Positions 32,710-43,334 of a DNA stretch of 64,000 nucleotides are shown here, in pieces. How positions within the stretch are numbered: position 1 is the first letter of the stretch; the number at the start of each line of letters is the position of its first letter. The position numbers and the translations under genes were made by a program. Location of the stretch: positions 118,494,754 to 118,558,753 of the forward strand of contig CP136061.1 in NCBI GenBank assembly GCA_032622095.1, read 5' to 3'. The notes under the pieces are model-generated. The model ran no database searches. It saw only the letters and a list, made by a program, of their open reading frames with translations, and was not told the origin of the DNA. This DNA is from Siphonodentalium dalli. Its lineage: Eukaryota; Mollusca; Scaphopoda; Gadilida; Siphonodentaliidae.

Positions 32710-32848
32710 CGTATGTGGGAGACTCGCATATATAAGAGAATGCATTGGCACATGGTTTTCGCAAAATTTCAGGATGCTCCAGTCATGAAAGGGTTAAAGC
32801 CCGTATTAGTTTGAAGCTTTGAATCCTTAAATTATGCTCACTTCTAAT

Positions 32849-33372
32849 ACAGAGTACCAGTCAGAAGAAGTGGTATATTGAGGCCGCCTTTATTGCGATA
32901 TTGAGCGCGCTTAATTTCGAAAAAGGCGCGATTATAGCGCAATACCAAAAATCTGTCGCGCTTATTATTACGACATTGAGCACGAAATATTTCATATTTC
33001 ATGCAGACCCGATAGTGTTATATTTATATTAGATAAATACTGTGCATATAATGTACATATAGTGTACATATAGCATTTACAACTATAATTATATACAAAT
33101 TTAAAACATTGTCACTATTTATGCAATAAACAATATTGAAGAAGCAATAATTTGCTGTAAATGTCACAATTTTGAGCGCAAGATGTCGCAATATTAATCG
33201 CGCGATATCGAAATATTAAGCGCGAAATATTGCGATATTAAGCGCAAAATATTGCAATAATATCGCAAGCGGTGCGCTTATAAGCGTTTCCACTTCCAAT
33301 ATTATTGCGATATTGGGCGCGACAACATGCAGCGCGCTTAATGAATATACCACTTCTTTTGACTGGTACTGT
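32849..33372 (+). mobile_element. TIR element with repeated GCGC / TATTGCGATATT words, 524 bp
   Basis: ACAGAGTACCAGTCAGAAGA and AGTGGTATATT are mirrored by AATATACCACT and TCTTTTGACTGGTACTGT. The inside consists of many variants of GATATTRAGCGCG in both orientations. TA flanks the CAG/CTG ends on both sides. No coding capacity; superfamily unknown. Confidence 0.75.
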
Positions 33373-33489
33373 ACATCTCGGTCCGATTCCTTGATTAAAC
33401 GCTTTAAACGTACATTATGTGCGTTCTTGAAAGACTTAAACAAGTTATATAATTTAGAAAAATCGGGTATAGACTTTTCTTCAACATGG

Positions 33490-33550
33490 GACAATTAAGA
33501 GCGTTCCTTGTTATTCTAATCATGATATGGTAAACATAAATAGTGAAAAC
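33490..33550 (-). repeat. AAGAGCG module, second word decayed, 42-bp spacing
   Basis: TAAGAGCGTTCCTTGTTATT at 33496 and ATGATATGGTAAACATAAA are followed by AAATAGTG at 33538. The order and the 42-bp spacing equal the module at 3865-3914. It sits in a short blank stretch between two unrelated elements. Confidence 0.6.
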
Positions 33551-33593
33551 ATATGAGTACGATGTTTTTTTTATAGTGTATAAGGGTACGTTC

Positions 33594-34846
33594 ATACGCT
33601 GGCAATATTGCACTGAAAACTGCAAAAATGCCAGCTGCAAAGGTTGTTTTGTTTTGTTTTGTTAGCTGGCATTTTTGCCAGCTACCGACGAGCTCGTGCT
33701 GTGTCGTGGCTGGTCGTCAACAATCAACGGTGGTATATGATAACGGGTGTATACCTCTCTGCCGGTGGCCACAACACAAGGCCACTAACAATATTTGATT
33801 GTGTCTGTACCGTCCTTGATACTATCGAATGGGATCGGGGTGTGTTCTCTGTTATTCTCATGCACACATAATTATACATGTGCATCTCCGTTATATGAGG
33901 ATACGATGATATGGCGTGATACAAATAGTACCAAAAGTGATGCTTCCCGAGTCATAAATGTGGGAGCTATTGGGGAGGTGGTGGCAGGACTCACTATGAG
34001 TATCCATGCATTGTTTCAAATGTGCTTACTTCAGTGTACAAATTCTCAATTGTTATCGAAATGGTCATGTATCGATCAGAATGGCACATTGAGATATCAC
34101 TCAATTCAGATCAAGCTGGGGTTCGAATACATGCCAACACTATCTACCAAGACTGCGATATCGATGTAATTGTAGTGGTTTAAAGGTGACTGGTTGTGTC
34201 GTCGTGGTGGTGGGGTGTGGTCTAACAGTAGGGATAATGGGATGTTAGTCTTTGGCATTGATAAAGCATATATGGGCGTATATTATTATTCATGCCATTT
34301 GAATAACAATATATTGCGTGCTTTTGATTAACTTGTATTACTATTTATTTGATTTCTTTGTTTTGTTTAACATAAGCACCACGTCCCCTCCCCCGTTTTT
34401 CTTAACTTATTGTTTTGCTTAACATGAAGACCAACGAGTATGTGACTAAAATTATTGGAATGACAAGTTTGGAGTTTGGTATGATACCCGGGAAGATTTG
34501 AATTCGTCGGTTATCTTCGTTGAGCCAAGTGCGGACGCACCATCTCCTGTCTAGGTGACGTTTGTTGTACTCATATATGAGCAGCATCCCATCGAGAGAG
34601 CTGGCCGTGGCGATATCACATTCCAACATGTCAAGTGACATTATTTTGACTGGCCTAAGAATACCAACACGCACCGTGTTCTGATATATTGCAAACAGCT
34701 CATCAATCACGCAAAACGGCTGTCGTTCATTGATCACTACTTACGCTGATTTGTTGACAGCGGGCAGAAATTAATCCGTTTTGGCAATTTTGCAGCTGGC
34801 ATTTTTGCAGTTTGCAGTGCAATATTGCCAGCGTATGAACGTACCC
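33594..34846 (-). mobile_element. Harbinger-like element A, 1,253 bp
   Basis: The TIR GGGTACGTTCATACGCTGGC is mirrored exactly at 34846, with TAA on both sides (33591-33593, 34847-34849). A 3-bp TWA duplication and GGG-starting TIRs are typical of PIF/Harbinger. A second inverted zone (ACTGCAAAAATGCCAGCTGC) lies just inside. A minus-strand frame (34402-34737) may be the N-terminal part of the transposase. Confidence 0.8.
34402..34737 (-). pseudogene. Possible Harbinger transposase N-terminal fragment, element A
   Basis: The 111-codon frame contains EYNKRHLDRRWCVRTWLNED (34500-34575). Many PIF/Harbinger transposases have a basic run followed by RRWWVRPW near the N-terminus, before the DDE domain. 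No DDE residues are found, and the frame is far shorter than the usual 350-450 residues. Element B has the same stretch (35780-35850) with a downstream deletion. The match is short and the call tentative. Confidence 0.45.
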
Positions 34847-34849
34847 TAA

Positions 34850-35992
34850 GGGTACGTTCATACGCTGGCAATATTGCACTGAAAACTGCAAAAATGCCAG
34901 CTGCAAAGGTTGTTTTGTTTTGTTTTGTTAGCTGGCATTTTTGCCAGCTACCGACGAGCTCGTGCTGGGTCGTGGCTGGTCGTCAACAATCAACGGTGAT
35001 ATATGATAACGGCGTATAGCTCTCTGTCGGTGGCCACAACACAAGGCCACTAACAATAATTGATTGTGTCTGTACCGTCCTTGATACTATCGAATGGGAT
35101 CTGGGTGTGTTTTCTGTGATTACCATGCACACTTAATTATACATGTGTATATACGGATCTCCGTTATATGAGGATATGATGATATGGCGTGATACAAAGA
35201 GTATCAAAAGTGATGCTTCCCGAGTCATAAATGTTGGAGCTACATGGGAGGTGGTGGCAGGACTCACTATGAGTATCCATGCATTGCTTCAAATGTGCTT
35301 ACTTCAGTGAGCGTGTACAAATTCTCAATTGTTATCGAAATGGTCATGTATCGATCAGAATGGCACATTGAGATATCACTCAATTCAGATCAAGCTGGGG
35401 TTCGAATACATGTCAACACCATCTACACAGACTGCGATATTGATGTAATTGTAGTGGTTTGAAAGTGACTGCTTGTGTCGTCGTCGTGGGAGCGGGGTCT
35501 AACAGTAGGGATAATGGGATATTAGTCTTTGGCATTGATAAAGCATATATGGGCCTATATAATTATTAATGCCATTTGAATAACACTATATATTGTGTGC
35601 TTTTGATTAACTTATGTTACTATTTATTTGATTTCTTTGTTTGTTTAACATCAGCACCACGCCCCCCCCCCCCCCGTTTGTCTTGACTTATTATTTTGCT
35701 TAACACGAAGACCAACGAGTTTGTGACTAAAATTATTGGAATGACAAATTTGGAGTTTGGGATGATACCCGGAAAGATTTGAATTCGTCGGTTATCTTCG
35801 TTGAGCCAAGTGCGGACCCACCATCTCCTGTCTAGGTGACGTTTGTTGTACTCATATATGAGCAGAATCCCAGCGAGAGAACTGGCCGTGGCGATATATT
35901 GACAGTGGGCAGAAATTAATCCGTTTTTGGCAATTTTGCAGCTGGCATTTTTGCAGCATGCAGTGCAATATTGCCAGCGTATGAACGTACCC
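34850..35992 (-). mobile_element. Harbinger-like element B, 1,143 bp, head to tail with A
   Basis: The same TIRs as element A start immediately after the shared TAA (34847-34849), and the element ends at 35992 before another TAA (35993-35995). The sequence is close to A throughout, with scattered substitutions and a deletion of about 110 bp after 35898 that removes part of the transposase-like frame. A poly-C run lies near 35662. The arrangement is TAA-A-TAA-B-TAA. Confidence 0.85.
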
Positions 35993-35995
35993 TAA

Positions 35996-37098
35996 AGCCA
36001 GTAGATCGATATTCGATTGTTTTATCCCACCTTCGAAATTACGTAAACACAATTGGAGGTGATGCATGACATATTTTATTGTAAATCCCAATCAATGATA
36101 ATTACAGAATTTAGATACACGTGGAGGACGGGTGGGGGGGGGGGGAGAACAACGGGGATGGGAGTACAAGTTATTTCAACATTTAAAATGTACTTATCCC
36201 CTAACGGATGAACAAATTAAAGGTACTCAATCTAATTCTATGGTCCCCATATCATCAGATTCCAACAACAACATCAACATTTTTAGAAATACCGCTTCAG
36301 TATCAGAATCGATTAATTGCCCAAAAATAATGCTGACCACTGTGTCAACTATAGTATAAAATTGCCCGAAACGTGTTATTTATCAACATGTTGTTCAACG
36401 AAATTTGGCCCTATTATCACAACGAAGCCTCTTGATTTTAGAGTTATCCATCTTCATCCGCAAATTGGTCCCAGACCGTCAACTCGTCGACTATTTAATG
36501 GGTCACTATTAAGTCTAGATGATGAAAAATTGGTCCCCTGGTAAGGGGACGGGTATAATACCGCACAGAAACTGGTGTGTACATGTGTAAAGGTTAGTGA
36601 GTGATGTCAGTTGACACGGTTGCATTTGTCCATTCTATTTTATTGTTTCCGAAACGCTTCGAATATATGATATATTATTGAAAAACTGAAGATAAAATAA
36701 CGTCTGCTTAATTGATAAGGAGGAGTGAGCCGCATAGTAAATCGTCAATGTGTACAATGTGCAGTCAGGAGGCAGCCTGATAAACCTGCCATAACCGATA
36801 CACTCCTTATGCTTTTTTGTCAAATCCCCTGTCACGTCCTGATAACACACACATGCAAACTTTATGGAGTACATGCAACGAATGGTCTAAAATTAACGTA
36901 CATTTTAAGTAAATATGCATTACCATTTAACATAAATTGTTATCCGCACGTGACAGGGGATAGGTATTATTATTGTAATCTGTTCTGTCTCTGTACCATG
37001 TAGGTTGGATGAGAGAATAAACATATATAAAGTCCAATTCTTGCAATATTTTCTAGAGTTGCTCTTTCTAAAGTTTCTATGGAAAAATGCAATTTGGC
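35996..37098. other. No gene seen; short inverted repeat 36822-36964
   Basis: AATCCCCTGTCACGT (36822) is mirrored by ACGTGACAGGGGAT (36961), enclosing about 140 bp. The rest, including a poly-G run at 36134, shows nothing recognisable. Confidence 0.5.
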
Positions 37099-37848
37099 AG
37101 CATAACCTCGTTCAAATAGGTTAATATTTGACCTAAATACTTGCATAGTTTAAAGTGATGAGAAACACTCCGATAGGGTGATCAAACAGAAATTGAGAAC
37201 AATCTTGCTCAAATTAGTTATTTTTACAAATATTATATCCAAATTCACAACATACACCGTCATTCTTATATGTTAATTAAAAGCAGTATTCTTTCGATGG
37301 CGAAATTAGTTTATCGTCGATAGTTGCGTCCCGAATCGAGAAGTAAATAGTTGCAATTGAGCGTAGTTCATGCGATGTTTTCTATGGAGTGGTACGGTGG
37401 ATTTGCTTGAGATTTTCGGCGATGTTAATACAATGCTACATTCCTCCAGTTGGCATAGCGTCGGAATACTAACTTATCAATGTAATGTACCCGAGGAAGT
37501 GCATAATATGTCTTTAATATTGGACTTAAATGATTCTAAAATAAGCCCATATTGGACTTATACCCGTTATTCAGTTGGATGGCGCGGACCACAGCGAAAA
37601 CATATATAAAGAGCGTTCATCTAGAAAGACTGAGTTAGTTTATTTGTGTTTTTTTCCACAGCCTGTTCTCATAAAAATAAGCACAATTCGGGCTTATTTC
37701 ATATTGAAATAGTCCCATATATGGCTGTTTTAATAACTGCGTTTAAGCCGATATAGGGCTTATTTCACATCTAAATAATGCAAAAATGAGCGTATTTTAG
37801 TCCCATGAAATAAATACATGATGCTTATTTCCACAAGAACAGGCTTAA
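37099..37848 (+). mobile_element. MITE family CAACATATCCTCG, 750-bp member
   Basis: ATAACCTCGTTCAAATAGGT on the left and TTATTTCCACAAGAACAGG on the right correspond to the TIRs of 19990-20370. It shares AATAAGCCCATATTGGACTT, ATACCCGTTATTCAGTTGGA (a variant in 20090) and ATAAAGAGCG (37606). Relative to the 381-bp copy it has extra DNA at its left side. Confidence 0.7.
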
Positions 37849-37917
37849 TTTGGAGGTAAAAATAAGCCAAAAATAAGCCATGTCTATTTAACAATGATGC
37901 ATAAGTAGTGGGTTAAA

Positions 37918-38291
37918 CATAGCCGTACGGGCACCCGAAATTTTAGGGGTGGGGCTGTGTGCTTTTTGCCAGAATTTTTGTATATGATATTTTCATGGTT
38001 GCAAAACATTTTTTTTTAGAATGTACACAAAAATATCAAATAATATAGATATATATAAAGTATCCTTAAATATGTATAATTCGGCAGAAATCGGGAAAAT
38101 ATTGTAATTGGCCATAATTTCCCCATGAAATACCATTTAATTGCATAATTACCCATGAAATACCATTTAAATTTCCCGAAAATTGTCCAAATTTGTCAGA
38201 AAATATCTCCAATTTTCCCGAATGTTGAGCTTTCAAAACGTTTGGGGGTTGCAGTCCAGCCAGCCCCCCCCCTAAGGCCCGTACGGCTGTG
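37918..38291 (+). mobile_element. TIR element CATAGCCGTACGGGC, 374 bp, possibly hAT-like
   Basis: CATAGCCGTACGGGC and GCCCGTACGGCTGTG are the ends. The flanking octamers GGGTTAAA and GTGCTAAA agree at 6 of 8 positions. Inside, CCCATGAAATACCATTTAA is repeated twice (38120-38170). I saw no other copy in the window. Confidence 0.65.
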
Positions 38292-38985
38292 GTGCTAAAT
38301 CATGTAGTATTTCACACATAACGACCAATAGGACCACCCCAGTAAACCAAAATGGAAGTTTGCATACAATTAGAACCGATTAAGGGTATGTGTATCCAAT
38401 TGCAACATAGAAGAGCATTATATAAGAAAGGTCAGGCGTTCGCCCGCTTCATATCGCTTTGATCTAGTATAATTGCTGTTGCAATCCGCGATCATTCTAA
38501 GTGTTGTCCAAATATTATCGAAAAACGAGACTGCTTTATAGTATAGGTACAAATTCAATCTGGATAAACAAGCTCTTGTGGGAGCAATTTACTCGCACTC
38601 AGGACGAAGTATTGATAGGCCAACTAAGGGTCGCCAATAAGAGAAACCTTTTGGTCTTCACGTTTAGATTGAGTTTTTGGAAGATGTTGATAATGAGCAA
38701 TCACTTTTAAGTAGTAGGGGCGAAGTCGCTCGTGAGAATTTTTTTTTTTTCACTCCACGAAGTGTTTGTTCGGTTGATATTAAACGGACATTGCTCATTT
38801 GAATCTCAAACACTATAGCATACGTGACTTTGTAGTAGGGACAATATACAAATGGGTCGATAAGTACAAGAATTATCGACATATTGATTTTATATACCTT
38901 AGAAAAACTCGCAGAAGTTATAGATAATTATTAGCTGTTTAAAAAATTTCACATAAACGTGTTGATCATGCCACGAATCTCTACT
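38292..38985. other. No gene or repeat recognised
   Basis: Mixed sequence with a poly-T run near 38740; nothing supports a gene. Confidence 0.4.
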
Positions 38986-39250
38986 CCAGTTCATAGACTG
39001 GAAAGTTTGCACGGTATGGTTTGCAGGCATTTCGTCGTAGAAATCGATATGGTGCCAGAATATTAACGGAAACAAGCCTATACAATGCACCTGTACCATA
39101 ACTAACTATACGTACGAATTAAAAGCTATGTAGTCCACCTGTAGCCATGCTACCGGAATTTGCCTGTAAATAACATGCACTTATCTCACAAGAATCAATC
39201 ATACATGTATTTGAAGGCAAAAGCCATTATCACCGTTACAAGTGTAACGT
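38986..39250 (+). repeat. Dispersed repeat S, copy 1
   Basis: GTTTGCACGGTATGGTTTGC, ATTTCGTCGTAGAAATCGAT, ATGGTGCCAGAAT and CATGCTACCGGAATTTGCCT align in order with 56705-56935 (GTTTGCACAGTGTTTTGCC, ATTCGTCGTAGAAAACCAT, ATGGTGCCACCAT, GGTGCTACTAAAATTTGCCT). The two are diverged but clearly related; the nature of the family is unknown. Confidence 0.65.
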
Positions 39251-39347
39251 GTCGTTCGATATGGTAAAGATGCATGTTATATGCACGTTTCCGTTCATTT
39301 TCTGACACCATGTGATTTTTTTTCTATGATGAAATGCCTTGCAGAAC

Positions 39348-39375
39348 TTACCAGCGTATGTATGAACGTACCCTT
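39348..39375. repeat. Solo Harbinger TIR remnant
   Basis: CCAGCGTATG followed by TATGAACGTACCC and TTA matches the outer TIR of the elements at 33594-35992, with a 4-bp duplication. It is the only trace of that family elsewhere in the window. Confidence 0.6.
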
Positions 39376-39534
39376 ACGCCCGTGTATAGAGATTATATTC
39401 CACCAGTACAAAACCTGTAACTTTGTTATGTTCTGACCCGTTCTGACAGGGAACATTATAACATCGAACAAACAAGGTAGGGAATATATTTCTTTGATAA
39501 TATTGATTCATATCATGATCTAATAGACGTAATA

Positions 39535-39590
39535 TAATCGCTCTTTGTTATTACCATGCATATAAAACAAATAATCATGAACGCTTGTAT
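39535..39590 (+). repeat. CGCTCTTT module, second word decayed
   Basis: CGCTCTTTGTTATTACCATG at 39539 is followed about 43 bp later by ACGCTTGTAT (39581). The order is the same as in 1181-1253. Confidence 0.55.
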
Positions 39591-39805
39591 TGTTCTATGC
39601 TGAAGAAAAGCAACGTCTGTAAAATTCTCATTGACAAAGCTTTAGTTAAAATAATTCCATAAACTGCTTAAATTAGGTCCAATATCATTTGGCAAAAATT
39701 ATTTTCATTTGGCAATAAATTTGTCAAAAGAGCTAGAGGACCCTGGAAATAAGTCATCAACATCTTAATGTCGCTTCTGTTCCTTTCATACAATAACATC
39801 ATGAA

Positions 39806-40215
39806 CATCATGAGACTCATTTCCCCTTGCGTTGCCCTCATTATCATGATCTCAGAATATCCCTCTTAATATCTCTACCTGAAAGAATTTCTGAATTGGT
39901 ATCCGAAGGAAAGTATAAAGAAGCACTTATCGAAATAATGTCTTACCCACGACAAATATATAAATACCTCTCTGACGCTTTCAACAAAAGAAAGAACTTT
40001 TTATATAGACATTAAACTACTTATTATGGTATCAGAATGAATGTTTTAATTTTAATTTTTAGTTTGCTATTTGATTTAGCAGGAATCGTAACGTAAAAAC
40101 GTATGCGAAAATATTATATTAAGCGTGACATATATGCCTTATATGCCGGGTGTTTACTGTATACCGTTCTTATTATATTTTGTATTATGTATACACATGT
40201 CACTGAAATAAATGA

Positions 40216-40216
<1 letters not shown>
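39806..40216 (+). pseudogene. LINE C-terminal zinc-knuckle remnant and 3' end
   Basis: The frame reads HHETHFPLRCPHYHDLR and on to YLSDAFNKRKNFLYRH, stopping at 40015. E-x-H-F-x4-CP.Y-x-DLR is the second half of the C-terminal Cys/His motif found after the reverse transcriptase in many LINEs, followed by a helix ending in RK..LY. After the stop come about 200 bp and AATAAATGATATCTCTCT, so the (CT)n run probably began as the LINE's 3' tail. Confidence 0.65.

Positions 40217-40300
<84 letters not shown>
40217..40300 (+). repeat. (CT)n microsatellite
   Basis: An uninterrupted CT run of about 84 bp, directly after the AATAAATGATAT end of the LINE remnant. Confidence 0.98.
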
Positions 40301-40303
<3 letters not shown>

Positions 40304-40560
40304 CACCAAACTTATGGCATATGTTTTGTTTTTCCTTAGACTGTTTCACCAAACAACCTGTGTACCCTACAAATTTATGTGAACCATATACACATACCCA
40401 TAATCACTGGTTAATGGACATCACGGTCACTTGTTGGCGAAGGCTAAACGTAATTGGGTTAAATGTGGTTCCTGCGCGACATGTAACTTCAAAAAGTTCC
40501 AAGGTTTTGTACTAGTGGAATATGATCTATATGGGCGTTAGCCAGAGTATAGATTCATGT

Positions 40561-41505
40561 CATGATCTAGATGCGTATAGGAATCAGGGAGCTAAATGTG
40601 TTCCAGAGTCGGGGAGCGAGTACACCGTGGAATTGCTAAAGGTGAAGGTAACTGAAGAATGACCTTCACCTGATACATGCGACACGTTATTAAAGGATGA
40701 CATCGCGTTTGTTTGATTTGTACATAATATCTAAATAATTTAAACTGGTGAATGAATGGGGGAATGGATTTTTGTGAGCGGGAAATTTATTTAACTGGCT
40801 GCTGTAGTTCTGGGTTTTTCCAGATCAAATTTGGCTGTGAGATAGCCCTGTCGTAGATTTGGGGATTTATCTTAAAAAGTAAACACATGACCTATGATTT
40901 TTCTTGCATTTTCGTGATCAACTGGTGTCAATCTAGCTGGGTAAACATCACTGGTATGGCCTGCAGGCTTCAATTCAGTGAATTTGGCCGAAACGTTAAC
41001 ACTGTCGCTTATGGGAAACCATTTAGTTCAGTGATTCCTATAAAAATGTGATGCGTAACCTTCAACCATCGTCATCGGTCGTTCAGCTTTGGTATATTGA
41101 CCCCTGTGAACATGCCACGAAATTGGAGCTATAAGTTCAAGTATATTTGCGAACATCTGGAAGCGTTGAATATAGCCATGTCGAGCTTTCTAGCCAATTT
41201 ATTACTCCCTCAATTCACAGTGACAAATATCACATCCATAGAAAGTGTTAGATTTTCCGAAGACAAATATTTATCAGCAAACGGATATTTCAATTAGTTT
41301 TCTCGTCTCACCTCGCCTTCTTTGTGATTCCGCGAGAGTGGACAATCGACTGCCTCTTCGGGCTAATAGGAGCCGCTTTTGGATACAATGTCAAAAAAGA
41401 GACGAGAAAGCTCGAGAAATTATCTCAGCCTTTCCATTTCTTTGTTTATTGCGATCCGAATGCTTGCATGTATACATATACAATAACCAAATTTCAGTGA
41501 CAACA
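40561..41505. other. No gene recognised
   Basis: The frame 41097-41297 is the cleanest here but has no domain I know, and it is followed by a stop shortly before the microsatellite. Confidence 0.4.
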
Positions 41506-41820
<315 letters not shown>

Positions 41821-42860
41821 CATATATTTGTCCGTGGGCCAAGTTGTAAAATTAGGCGATCTTTGTTTAGGTACTCCAATATTTTTTGTTTTCAAAACAA
41901 GACATGATAGACCTCTCAATTTTTAACTGCAAACATAATTACGTGGTGTGAATTATTCACGTTCAAAATCAATATCGTTTGATAAAAACGGGGTTTTGAT
42001 CCGTTCAATTTAAAAATATTTACTCCGAAAGTTCGCCTTGAAAAAGGAAATTGCAACAAAACTTATCTAACGATTTTGATTATTAGGTGAATATTACCAA
42101 CATATATTGTAATATTATAAACCTTCCCCCCAATCTGTAAATTTAGTCTTATTCAAGCCATGTGTAATATATATATGGCACGTAGTTTTCCGTAATTAAA
42201 GAGGGGAGAAAATTTGATATATTGTCGTCTAACTTCAAATGTTGATTCAACATTAACATTTTACAAATCACATAAACAATCATTTAAGTGTTCAATGACT
42301 CCATAAAGTGACGAGTGTGAGTAATTTCATTATATATATATGCCTCATATTCTTGACTATAGAATTAATTGGAAGAACTATTTTCGTAATAAATGATAGA
42401 CGATTGCGCCATCTGCTTCAGCGTAGATTTTGTGGACAGGCCATATCGAAATGTGACTTCCGATGTTTTAACCACTCAATTAATAGCGGCTTGTATTACC
42501 AGAAGAACGCATTGAAGTCAAATATATATTGAATAGAAATTACATTTATGATTTTCTAGAAATATCATTTCGAGGAAAACCGATTTGCGAAATTTGAGCT
42601 CTAGAGCAGCGTACAATAGGTTTTCCTATTCGTTTCAAAATGTTCGGAAAACCAGAGTGACATTCTTATACGTTCATCTTACCTTTATAGCTAACAATGC
42701 ACCATAGATGCATTGCCTTGTTCTAACGTAAAGCCTCAATTATTCTACAGATTGATCATATATAATTAAGCCTTTGACGACTGATTCACTCCGACACTGA
42801 TAGCACATATACATGACATGTTATAGCAGCTATATCTATTATATATTTTGGAACTTCTGG
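41821..42860. other. No gene or repeat recognised
   Basis: AT-rich sequence with no structure that I can support. Confidence 0.4.
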
Positions 42861-43030
42861 CTGTGTGTGTGTGTATGTACGTATGTATGTATGTATGTAT
42901 GTATGTATGTACATATGTGTGTTATATACTCGAAAACTGCTCGACCGATCCGACTCAAATTGGGTATCTAGGACTACTTTGATCCCGGGAACAATATGGG
43001 CGGGTCCAATTCCACGTGCGACAGTGTCCT
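42861..43030 (+). repeat. (GT)n/(GTAT)n microsatellite with conserved flank
   Basis: GTGTGTGTGTGTATGTACG and a GTAT run to about 42910 are followed by TGCTCGACCGATCCGACTCA and AATTGGGTATCTAGGACTAC. The core resembles the flank of the (GTCT)n tract in the long repeats (CTCGACCGATCGGGACGAAA), so the pairing of microsatellite and core is conserved while the microsatellite motif differs. Confidence 0.75.
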
Positions 43031-43334
43031 TGACCTTGACTTCGCTCATATACGCTCATATAGCCATGTTTCTGGATCGATCGAATAATTATTTCTTTTT
43101 CCTGATACTTTTCAACGTTGTTCGCTCAGTATTGTTCAATGTTGTCACTTTGAATTAGTAGATCAACCTCTCAAAGAATTCCCTAAATAGCCCAGACGAA
43201 GTCGGGCACATCAGCTAAGTATATACTAAAGTGGCACAAAAAGACACATAATCAACTAGCATCCCTCAATTAATAAAGCTGGAGCACCAGAATATAAATA
43301 TCTCAGTCAGCCAGCCATACAGTCGATCAGCATG

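Larger units (their letters stand above)
26932..32797 (+). mobile_element. TTAA-type hairpin element hosting a four-level nest
   Basis: The left part (26932-27060) has TTAGCCCTTTCAAAAC and a CAGTGCATTCTCTTATATAT hairpin. The right part (about 32710-32797) has the matching GACTCGCATATATAAGAGAA arm and ends CATGAAAGGGTTAA. Joined, the two parts give a small element of about 215 bp related to 17947-18299. The 5.6 kb between them is a LINE, itself interrupted. TTAAAGACC at 26969 could be an alternative left border. Confidence 0.65.
39380..40560. mobile_element. Pair of repeat-R arms in inverted order enclosing a LINE remnant
   Basis: ATTATATTCCACCAGTACAA and AACCTG (39400-39425) are mirrored by AGGTTTTGTACTAGTGGAAT ATGATC (40500-40525), with ACGCCC / GGGCGT outside. 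The left copy continues with CTGACAGGGAACATTATAAC as in repeat R. The two arms and their content look like one TIR element of about 1.15 kb, but independent fragments cannot be excluded. Confidence 0.5.

Noticed and set aside
33590-35995. Tandem duplication of a host gene
   Set aside because: Matched TIRs and TAA at every border show two transposons.
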